Source of the DNA: CAYOLL01 sp964404765 [NCBI: uncultured Gemmatimonadota bacterium]
Lineage (GTDB): Bacteria > 4572-55
Assembly (NCBI GenBank): GCA_964404765.1
Contig: CAYOLL010000144.1
Coordinates: forward strand, 1 to 15,314
DNA length: 15,314 bases
Reading direction: 5' to 3'
Shown: in pieces, positions 1 through 6,248 of the stretch
How positions within the stretch are numbered: position 1 is the first letter of the stretch
How the letters are laid out: each line of letters starts with the position of its first letter
Made by a program: the position numbers and the translations under genes
The notes under the pieces: model-generated
Told to the model about the DNA's origin: nothing
Databases searched by the model: none
The model's input: only the letters and a program-made list of their open reading frames with translations

Positions 1-1
1 T

Positions 2-1234
2 AACGGCGAAGAGGGCAGTCTATGGCACAGCGTCACCAATACCGGCTTTGTGACGATTGAGCATAAAGTAAACGCGCAATTGACGTTAAGCGGCAAAGTG
101 TTTGCCCGGCGCAGCGGCATTGCTGACGACAGCTTTGAGTATGATTACGACAATTCGCTGGGCGCTTTTTACCGCTATGCCTACGTCCATTGGTCAAATA
201 CGGCGGGCGGCGAAGCGCAAGTGAATTATCGTTTTAACGACGACCGAAATCTGATTGCCGGTTTGCAATTCGAGCAGAGCGACGTGGAAAAAGGCTACCG
301 TCAGGTCGTGGCGGTTACGCCCTTGCGCAATCGCAACGCCGATACGCGCCGGGCCAACATTTACAACAATCTGGCCGGTTATGCCCAATACAGCCACAAA
401 TTCAGCCTGCTGCACAGCGCGGCGTTGACCGCCGGCATCCGCTACGACGACAATAATGTGTATGGCAGCACGACGAATCCGCGTCTGGGTTTGGTTGTGC
501 AGGTCAACGAGCAATGGCGGATCAAGACGCTGTTTGGCTCGGCCTATCGCGCCCCGAACAACTTTGAATTGTTCTCCAAAACAGCAGTGCGCGTGCCCAA
601 CCCGGATTTGCAGCCGGAAAAAGTGCGCACCTTTGAGTTGGGCCTGAGCGGTTCGCCGGACAAAAACTGGCTGCTGGAAATCAATGGCTTTTACAACGAT
701 TTCTCCGACATTATTGTGTCGAATGTGGACATTGGCGATACCGATGGCGACGGTCGACCCAACACGCAAAACAAGAACGTGGGCACGGCGGAAATTTACG
801 GAGTGGAGTTCAAAGTAGCGGCCAAAATCGGCAAGGTGAACGGCTATGCCAACTTTACGACGCAGGACGGCGAGCGCAAACAGCCGGGCTTGAAAATAGA
901 CCCGTTTAATGTGGCCGATTTTACGACCAATTTGGGGCTGAACGCGCCGGCGTGGGATTTGTTTACGATTGACGGCAGCGTAAACACGGTCGGCGAACGC
1001 ACCACCGCCCCGACCAACCCACGCAAATTTATTGACGGTTACACCCGGGTCAATTTGGCCGTAACCTCAAAGCCGATGTTAAACGACAACGTTCGATTCA
1101 CGCTGGCCGTGCAAAATCTGTTGGATGCCGAGTATCTCGATCCGGGCATTCGCGCCGCCAACGGTCAATATTACAGCACGCAGTTGTATCAGCCGGGGCG
1201 AACGGCTTACGCGCGGGTGACGGTGAATATGTAA
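2..1234 (+). CDS. TonB-dependent receptor, type B, 3' part (5' end outside window)
   Basis: This is the C-terminal beta-barrel portion of an outer-membrane TonB-dependent receptor. The reading frame is open from base 2, so the GTG at 50 is an internal codon and the gene starts upstream. Signal peptide and plug are not visible. Barrel landmarks include a strand reading GIRYDDNNVYGS, a family block AYRAPNNFEL (about 550-580) followed by NPDLQPEK (about 600-620), and the late strand NLLDAEYLDPGIRAANG. The C-terminus, ARVTVNM, alternates as expected for a last strand recognised by the BAM machinery. The landmarks match the genes at 6249 and 10713 better than the others, so I class it with them. 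One loop holds an aspartate-rich DTDGDG motif (737-754) that could bind calcium. The ligand is unknown. The stop is 49 bp before xisH. Confidence 0.93.
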   Translation, partial: NGEEGSLWHSVTNTGFVTIEHKVNAQLTLSGKVFARRSGIADDSFEYDYDNSLGAFYRYAYVHWSNTAGGEAQVNYRFNDDRNLIAGLQFEQSDVEKGYRQVVAVTPLRNRNADTRRANIYNNLAGYAQYSHKFSLLHSAALTAGIRYDDNNVYGSTTNPRLGLVVQVNEQWRIKTLFGSAYRAPNNFELFSKTAVRVPNPDLQPEKVRTFELGLSGSPDKNWLLEINGFYNDFSDIIVSNVDIGDTDGDGRPNTQNKNVGTAEIYGVEFKVAAKIGKVNGYANFTTQDGERKQPGLKIDPFNVADFTTNLGLNAPAWDLFTIDGSVNTVGERTTAPTNPRKFIDGYTRVNLAVTSKPMLNDNVRFTLAVQNLLDAEYLDPGIRAANGQYYSTQLYQPGRTAYARVTVNM

Positions 1235-1283
1235 CGTCGGTTGTTGATAATAATTTTTTTGTACAACCATGTAAGGAGTTTTT

Positions 1284-1700
1284 ATGTCTGCCAAAGATTT
1301 GTTTCATAATGCTGTCCGACACGCTCTGGAAAAAGACGGTTGGTCGATCACCCATGACCCGTTTAGGATGTCTGTGGATGAGATTGACGTCGAGATAGAT
1401 TTGGGAGCCGAGCAGGTCATTGCCGCTGAAAAACAAAATCAAAAAATCGCAGTCGAGGTCAAAAGTTTTTTAAGTTCCTCGCCTTTGTACGAATTTCATC
1501 AGGCTTTTGGTCAGTATCTGGTTTACTATCATGTTCTCAGGCGAGGCGATCCCGGTCGCGTATTGTTTCTTGCGCTCCCGCAAGATATTTATGACACGTT
1601 TTTTCGGCGGGAGTTTATTCAGAATATTATTCGACAGTATCAACTTAACATTATTGTTTTCGAGACACGTCGGGAGGAAGTCATCCAATGGATAAAATAG
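1284..1700 (+). CDS. xisH: XisH family protein (fdxN element excision controlling factor-like, nuclease fold)
   Basis: This 138-residue protein has the full length of the XisH family, named for a factor needed for excision of the fdxN element in Anabaena. Family hallmarks are a helical N-terminus (KDLFHNAVRHALEKDGW), EIDLGAEQVIAAEK, then IAVEVKSF and HQAFGQYLVYYHVL. D39, E58 and K60 (the ExK of AVEVK) fit the core of a PD-(D/E)xK nuclease-like fold. The start has an AAGGAG site at 1273-1278 with a 5-base gap. The last 13 bases overlap xisI, so the two are surely translated together. No XisF-type recombinase is visible, so a role in element excision here is doubtful. The pair may act as a solitary nuclease/partner or defence-like module. 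GC over 1321-1680 is about 44% by hand count, below the receptor genes. Confidence 0.93.
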   Translation: MSAKDLFHNAVRHALEKDGWSITHDPFRMSVDEIDVEIDLGAEQVIAAEKQNQKIAVEVKSFLSSSPLYEFHQAFGQYLVYYHVLRRGDPGRVLFLALPQDIYDTFFRREFIQNIIRQYQLNIIVFETRREEVIQWIK

Positions 1701-2026
1701 AGAGCTATCGCTTTTGTATTCAAGAGCTTATCGCCGAATACGCCCGCCATGCCAATTTGCGTGGTGAGGAGACTGCCGTCGAGACAATTTTTGATACAGC
1801 CCGCGATCATTATCAACTGCTTTATGTCGGTTGGCAGGATGTCCATCGAACTTTTGGCTGTGTGATGCATCTGGACATTCGAGACCGCAAAATTTGGATC
1901 CAACACGACAGCACGGACGCGGATATTGCAAACCAACTCACGACACGCGGTGTGCCTAAGGAGGACATCGTGCTGGCCTTTCAAGCGCCGTACAAGCGGC
2001 CCTACACCGGGTTTGCCGTGAGTTGA
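1688..2026 (+). CDS. xisI: XisI family protein, partner of XisH
   Basis: This 112-residue protein matches the usual length and conserved layout of XisI. It has an N-terminal helix, then FDTARDHYQLLYVGW, VMHLDIRDRKIWIQHDSTD, GVPKEDIVLAF and the C-terminal PYTGFAVS. XisI almost always sits directly after xisH and is thought to work with it. The ATG lies inside the end of xisH in another frame, preceded by a GGGAGG site at 1672-1677, and the coupling supports a two-protein unit. No signal peptide or membrane segment is present, so it is cytoplasmic. Family assignment is firm. The biochemical function is not, since no catalytic motif is evident. Confidence 0.93.
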   Translation: MDKIESYRFCIQELIAEYARHANLRGEETAVETIFDTARDHYQLLYVGWQDVHRTFGCVMHLDIRDRKIWIQHDSTDADIANQLTTRGVPKEDIVLAFQAPYKRPYTGFAVS

Positions 2027-2096
2027 TTTTTCGCCAATCGCTAAATTTTAAAAACGTTTCAAAACTTCAACGAAGATACGGAAAGGAGTTATCAGA

Positions 2097-3122
2097 ATGT
2101 TCGGACGTATACGGATCATTTTGCTTTTGCTCCTGACGCTGTCGGTCATGACGGCTTGCGATAATGACGATGACAGTGTCGGACGCCCCTTATTCATCGA
2201 TACCGACATGGCTGTTGATGACGCAATGGCCATATTGTATTTGTTGCAGCATCCCGATTTTGAGGTCAAGGGCATCACCGTTAGCGGCACGGGATTTGCC
2301 CATGTGGAGGCCGGTGTCCGCAATGCCCTGAATTTGGCCGCGGCAGTCAATCGGTCTAAAATTCCCGTCGCAGCCGGGGACACAATCGCCTTAAACGGCG
2401 TGAACCACGTCAATCAAATCCCGGCGGAGTGGCGCGTCGATGCCGACCGGCTGGGCGGTCTGACGCTTTCGACCAATCCCAATCCGCCGGTTGCGGAAAG
2501 CGCCGAGCATTTCCTGGGCGACGAAATTTTGGATTCCAAAGAGAAGGTCACGCTCGTTGCCCTGGGACCGCTGACCAATATCGCCCTGGCGTTGCAAATC
2601 CATCCGGGATTGCAAAACAAAATCGCCAAAATCTACATCATGGGCGGTGCGGTGGATGTGCCCGGCAACATTCAATGGGGCGGCGTGGAAAATAATACCG
2701 TCGCCGAATGGAACATCTACCTCGATCCACACGCCGCTGATGTTGTTTTCAGATCGGGCATTCCAATCGTGCTTGTGCCGTTGGATGCGACTGATCTGGC
2801 CCCGGTGCACATGACTTTTTTCAACCGCCTGTCCGCAGACCGTACCACGTCGTCGGCCACGTTGGTTTATCAAATTATGGACAGCTTGAAGAGCGCTTTT
2901 GACGATTGGTACTATTTTTGGGACCCGCTGGCGGCAGCCATCGCTACGGATGAAAGCCTTGTCATCGTCCAGACCAAAAAATTAGTCGTGGTGACGGCGG
3001 AGACCGACGAAAGCGGGCGGACCAAAACGGATAATACGAACGGCTCGCCCGTTGGCGTATGCGCCGGGACGCGATTGGCCGATTTTGAGATGCTGTTTTT
3101 GGATGTGTTGAATGGACGCTGA
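2097..3122 (+). CDS. Inosine/uridine-preferring nucleoside hydrolase family lipoprotein
   Basis: The family cleaves the N-glycosidic bond of ribonucleosides to free base and ribose. The N-terminus is a lipoprotein signal: a hydrophobic stretch (residues 7-17), then a lipobox ending MTAC with Cys21, so the enzyme should be exported and lipid-anchored. The calcium-binding signature is DTDMAVDD with D35, D37, D41 and D42, a variant of the usual DTDPGIDD. Further family blocks are VALGPLTNIALAL (about 155-167), IMGGAVDVPGN (about 181-191), AEWNIYLDPHAA (203-214) and WDPLAAA (W275, D276). The His usual in IU-type enzymes before the last metal Asp is Trp here. The 341-residue length exceeds the family's usual 310-320, mostly because of the signal and internal insertions. 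The start has an AAAGGAG site (2082-2088). The next gene, 83 bp downstream, is an outer-membrane receptor, so a link with nucleoside use is possible but unproven. Confidence 0.92.
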   Translation: MFGRIRIILLLLLTLSVMTACDNDDDSVGRPLFIDTDMAVDDAMAILYLLQHPDFEVKGITVSGTGFAHVEAGVRNALNLAAAVNRSKIPVAAGDTIALNGVNHVNQIPAEWRVDADRLGGLTLSTNPNPPVAESAEHFLGDEILDSKEKVTLVALGPLTNIALALQIHPGLQNKIAKIYIMGGAVDVPGNIQWGGVENNTVAEWNIYLDPHAADVVFRSGIPIVLVPLDATDLAPVHMTFFNRLSADRTTSSATLVYQIMDSLKSAFDDWYYFWDPLAAAIATDESLVIVQTKKLVVVTAETDESGRTKTDNTNGSPVGVCAGTRLADFEMLFLDVLNGR

Positions 3123-3166
3123 ATTTGATGATTATTGTGAAAGTGTAAATTCTGAATCGTAACGGG

Positions 3167-3172
3167 TATAAT
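3167..3172 (+). promoter_or_regulatory. Possible -10 element upstream of the 3206 receptor gene
   Basis: A perfect TATAAT lies 34 bp before the start codon in an AT-rich 83-bp gap. At the ideal spacing the -35 hexamer would be TGTAAA (3144-3149), a poor match. This is only a candidate promoter. Confidence 0.3.
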
Positions 3173-3205
3173 TTTACATCGGTTTCTTAAAGAGGAGGTT
3201 GTGAT

Positions 3206-5587
3206 ATGGGAACGAAAAGTGTGTCGGCGCTCTGTTTAGCGCTGCTCTTGTTAATGGCGCCGGTTTTAAGTCGGGCGCAAAGCGAATCGCTGGAGGATTT
3301 GCTGGGATCTGTGGAAGAAATCGTGGTCGTCACGGCCACCAAAACGGAGATGAAAATTACCGACGCCCCGGCTTCGGTTACGGTCATCACGCGGGCCGAT
3401 TTGGAACGCTACGGCTACCGCCGTCTGACCGAGGCGCTGGCCCGTGTGCCGGAAGTCTATGCCCACTACAACGGGCACGGCGTGGACACGGATTTTCGCG
3501 GTTTTTTTACGACCGATATTCAGCGCCGCATCCTCTTTATGATTGACGGTCACCGGCTCAACGACCGCTTTCACTTCGGCGATTTTGACCCGGATGTGAT
3601 CCGCGATTTGAGCAATGTCGAGCGGATCGAGGTGGTGCGTGGACCGGGTTCGCCGCTGTATGGCAATGTGGCTGTACTGGGCGTGGTCAACATTATCACC
3701 CGCAAAGGTACGGATCTGGAAAAGGGTCACTCGGCGTTTGGCGTGGCGCTGTCCGCCGACGAGTTGGGCAACGGCTCTTTTGTCAAAAAGTATCAGGCCG
3801 ATTTCCGCCGCAAATTTTCCGACCGGCTGAGTCTGTCGCTGAACGTGTCCGGCTTTGGCAGCGATATCGATTATGACACGCGGACGACCTGGCATAGCTC
3901 GGAAACGGACGAGCCTGGCGTGGTCAAAATCAAGCAGCGCACGGACGCTTTTTTCGGCATTCCCGATACCGATTTTCAAGGCGGAAAGGCGCTGCCCAAT
4001 GTCAACTTAAATGTGCAATTGGCCGACTTCACCGTTGGCGGCTATCTGCACACCTACTTGACATCGCGGGCCTATCCTCTCACCAATCAAACTATCGGTC
4101 ATCCCGATAATGATTACCAAACCGGCGCGGGCGCAGTCTGGCTGCAATGGGAACCGCAGGGCGCGCTCAAGAAGTATCAGCCGCAGATGCGCTTGAGCTA
4201 CAGTATGAATCTGAGCCGGGGCGCCCTGGATTTCAGTACGGCCGATAAGTTTCCCAACAATCGCAGCCTGTTTGAATCCTTCTTCAATCAATCCCTTTTT
4301 CCCGCGGCGACCCCGCTGTGGCTTAAAAACGATGCTGGCCAGTTTTACAACTACACAACCACGCTGGATCGCAGCCTGATGACCGACGCGGCGGCCAATG
4401 CCAACGGCGGGGGCGGCGGTTATCGCTATGCGGGCGTGGGCAAGTCGGTCGGCCTGGAGTTTCAGTTTAGCCCCTATCAAACCGAGCGGCTTAGTATTAT
4501 GTTGGGCGGTAACTATGAAAACGCCGAGTTTGAGAATCAGATTTGGGGCGGGTTCCGGAACGGCAAGTTGATTGGCGAGTTCACCAGCCTGGCTGATGAC
4601 GGCCGGTACGGGGGAGTCTGGGGTCAGGCCATCTGGCAGCCGGCGCAGAATTTTACGGCCATTTTGGGTGTGCGCTATGACTATCAAAACGTGGCTGACG
4701 TGCATCGTCATATTGACGGGCGTCTGCTGTACGGCGCGCCAAAGGATTCGGCGGCCCTGCGCGTAACGGATCGCACTGCCGAAGACGTTAGCCCGCGTTT
4801 AGCCCTCAATTATCGCTTCAGCGATCGGACAAATGTGCGGCTCATCTATTCGCAGGCGTTTCGGGCTGTTCCGCCGCAGGAAATTATTCGTTTGGACCCC
4901 GCCTCCGGTAATGCCGAGTCGGAGAAGACCGATAATTTTGAGCTGATTGTGTCGTCTAGTTTGGAGAAAAATCTGCATTTGAGCATCAATTTGTTTACGC
5001 TCAAAAACAATGTTCTGTACCAATGGAATCCCGAAATTTTGCAATTTGCCGCCGGCAGCAGTTGGCGCAATACCGGTGGTTCCATGGCCATCCAATATAC
5101 GATGCCGACCGGATTGGAACTATGGGCCAATTCAACATTTTATGAACTATACCGCCCGTCGGACGCCGTTCGGTTTATGCAGGGCATCCCTAATTTCAAG
5201 CTGCCGCTGGATTCACCGGCCATGCTGTTTAAGGCAGGCGCGTCCTACCGCTTTTCCAGCCGGACCACGCTCGCCGGCGAACTGTACTACAACGGCCAGA
5301 TCAAAGAACTGATCCCCACAGCGCCCAACTCCAAATCGCCTTTCGTCGAACATCGTGTGCCGGAAAGCGCTTATCTGAACGCCACGCTGCGTCAGGATTT
5401 GGATCGCATCGGCGTGAAGGGGCTTTGGTTGGAGGTCAAAGTGAACAACCTATTGGATAGCGACGTAAACGGCGTGTTGAATGTCGACTCGGAAAGCTCA
5501 TGGCTGCCGACGATGTACGAAAAACCGCATCAATTGCCGGATTTTGGCCGCCGGATTTTTGTGCAGTTGGGCTATGCCTGGAAGTAA
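3206..5587 (+). CDS. TonB-dependent receptor, divergent type, 793 residues
   Basis: This is a complete outer-membrane ligand-gated transporter. The signal peptide is residues 1-24 (cleavage after SRA, before QS). Then come SLEDLLGSVEE and a good TonB box, EIVVVTATK (about 38-46). The plug follows, with DAPASVTVITRADLERYG and the plug end YGNVAVLGVVNIITRKG (starting at residue 152), then a 22-strand barrel to the C-terminal VQLGYAWK. It lacks the EEAEISFFELE peptide of the receptors downstream and has AFRAVPPQEI where others have FRAP, so it is a separate lineage. A glycine run, GGGGG, lies near residue 400 in a probable loop. An AGGAGG site at 3193-3198 with a 7-base gap fixes the start. The nearest upstream gene is the nucleoside hydrolase. 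A terminator-like hairpin follows 52 bp after the stop. The ligand cannot be deduced. Confidence 0.95.
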   Translation: MGTKSVSALCLALLLLMAPVLSRAQSESLEDLLGSVEEIVVVTATKTEMKITDAPASVTVITRADLERYGYRRLTEALARVPEVYAHYNGHGVDTDFRGFFTTDIQRRILFMIDGHRLNDRFHFGDFDPDVIRDLSNVERIEVVRGPGSPLYGNVAVLGVVNIITRKGTDLEKGHSAFGVALSADELGNGSFVKKYQADFRRKFSDRLSLSLNVSGFGSDIDYDTRTTWHSSETDEPGVVKIKQRTDAFFGIPDTDFQGGKALPNVNLNVQLADFTVGGYLHTYLTSRAYPLTNQTIGHPDNDYQTGAGAVWLQWEPQGALKKYQPQMRLSYSMNLSRGALDFSTADKFPNNRSLFESFFNQSLFPAATPLWLKNDAGQFYNYTTTLDRSLMTDAAANANGGGGGYRYAGVGKSVGLEFQFSPYQTERLSIMLGGNYENAEFENQIWGGFRNGKLIGEFTSLADDGRYGGVWGQAIWQPAQNFTAILGVRYDYQNVADVHRHIDGRLLYGAPKDSAALRVTDRTAEDVSPRLALNYRFSDRTNVRLIYSQAFRAVPPQEIIRLDPASGNAESEKTDNFELIVSSSLEKNLHLSINLFTLKNNVLYQWNPEILQFAAGSSWRNTGGSMAIQYTMPTGLELWANSTFYELYRPSDAVRFMQGIPNFKLPLDSPAMLFKAGASYRFSSRTTLAGELYYNGQIKELIPTAPNSKSPFVEHRVPESAYLNATLRQDLDRIGVKGLWLEVKVNNLLDSDVNGVLNVDSESSWLPTMYEKPHQLPDFGRRIFVQLGYAWK

Positions 5588-5638
5588 TTGGCTGCGCGAT
5601 TCTTCAAACGCGGCCATTTTGGAGTTTCCGAATGCGTT

Positions 5639-5703
5639 GACCCTAAGGGTTTTGCTTTTCAACCCTTAGGGTTTTCCGTAAGTAGCCGCAAACCCAAAGG
5701 GTT
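5639..5703. repeat. Three short palindromes of the form AACCC-N3-GGGTT
   Basis: Copies lie at 5639-5651 (GACCCTAAGGGTT), 5661-5673 (AACCCTTAGGGTT) and 5691-5703 (AACCCAAAGGGTT). Start-to-start distances are 22 and 30 bases, near two and three helical turns, which suits operator sites. The first two also form the terminator-like hairpin. The third ends just before an AT-rich TATATAAAT stretch and 33 bp before the next start codon. Confidence 0.5.
5640..5675 (+). terminator. Rho-independent terminator-like hairpin after the 3206 receptor
   Basis: Arms ACCCTAAGGGTT (5640-5651) and AACCCTTAGGGT (5661-5672) are perfectly complementary over 12 bp around a 9-base loop, followed by TTT (5673-5675). 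The T run is short, so termination may be modest. Each arm is itself a near palindrome, so the same bases could serve as protein-binding sites. Confidence 0.6.
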
Positions 5704-5708
5704 AGCTA

Positions 5709-5714
5709 TATAAA
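5709..5714 (+). promoter_or_regulatory. Possible -10 element for the carbonic-anhydrase-like gene
   Basis: TATAAA, inside TATATAAAT, lies 22 bp before the ATG at 5737. No convincing -35 hexamer occurs at 16-18 bp spacing. That region overlaps the third AACCC-N3-GGGTT palindrome, so any promoter here may depend on a bound regulator. Confidence 0.3.
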
Positions 5715-5736
5715 TAAACAGACTTGATGAGGTCGT

Positions 5737-6189
5737 ATGTCCACGCAAATCATTCCGGTCAAATACCCCTATCAACCGCATCACTCAGACATATTGGCGA
5801 TTTGCTGCGCCGACGGGCGCTATATTCGGGCGATGGGCGAGTTTTTGAAGACGCAGGCGATTGACGCGCACGATTTTATCTGTTTGCCCGGCGGGGCGGC
5901 CTGTTTATGCGCGGAAAGCGCGTCTTATGCCGAGGTGATGTTCACCGCGGACGCCGTTGATTTCCTGATCCAATCGCATCATACCCGCCATATTTTGCTC
6001 ATCGCCCATGCCGATTGCGGCTATTACAAACGTCGCTTTGGCGCTGCCGACGAAAGCCGTCAGAAAACCGATTTGCAGCGGGTGGCCGAGCGCATCGCCT
6101 TGCGGCATCTTCAAATGCGGATAAGCCTGTATTTTGCCCGCCCGGCCACCGGTCGGGAAAGCGACGGGTTTCTGATCGAAAGTTTATGA
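5737..6189 (+). CDS. Small beta-carbonic-anhydrase-like zinc protein
   Basis: This 150-residue protein carries the metal site of beta-class carbonic anhydrases: CADGR with Cys24, Asp26 and Arg28, and HADC with His91 and Cys94. The three zinc ligands and the Asp-Arg pair are all in the usual order, around a FICLPGGAACL strand-turn. Beta-class enzymes normally reach about 160-220 residues, so this is a minimal version closer to the short or putative carbonic-anhydrase families. Carbon dioxide hydration is possible, but it could also be a metal-binding relative with another role. It has no signal peptide and should be cytoplasmic. The ribosome site is weak (GAGG at 5729-5732, 4-base gap). It stands between receptor genes, after a hairpin that separates it from the upstream unit and 59 bp before the next receptor. 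Confidence 0.8.
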   Translation: MSTQIIPVKYPYQPHHSDILAICCADGRYIRAMGEFLKTQAIDAHDFICLPGGAACLCAESASYAEVMFTADAVDFLIQSHHTRHILLIAHADCGYYKRRFGAADESRQKTDLQRVAERIALRHLQMRISLYFARPATGRESDGFLIESL

Positions 6190-6248
6190 TAGCGGGTTAT
6201 GACTAAATTCTAAATTCTTACCCATTTCTCATACCATATAGGCTAACC

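Noticed and set aside
1239-1268. Possible terminator after the first receptor (GGTTGT and ACAACC around an AT-rich loop)
   Set aside because: The stem is only 6 bp with an 18-base loop and no T run on the 3' side, so the case is too weak.
1284-2026. An fdxN-like excisable element around xisHI
   Set aside because: No recombinase gene and no matching direct repeats are visible around the pair, and both neighbouring genes have intact ends at this side.
3266-4711. Long minus-strand open frames (3266-3979 and 4007-4711) opposite the 3206 receptor
   Set aside because: They lie wholly within a well-supported receptor gene, show no family motifs and follow from its codon bias. They are shadow frames.
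2097-5587. SusC/SusD-type glycan uptake locus
   Set aside because: No SusD-like gene is present, the receptors lack the N-terminal carboxypeptidase-regulatory-like domain, and they are shorter than SusC proteins.
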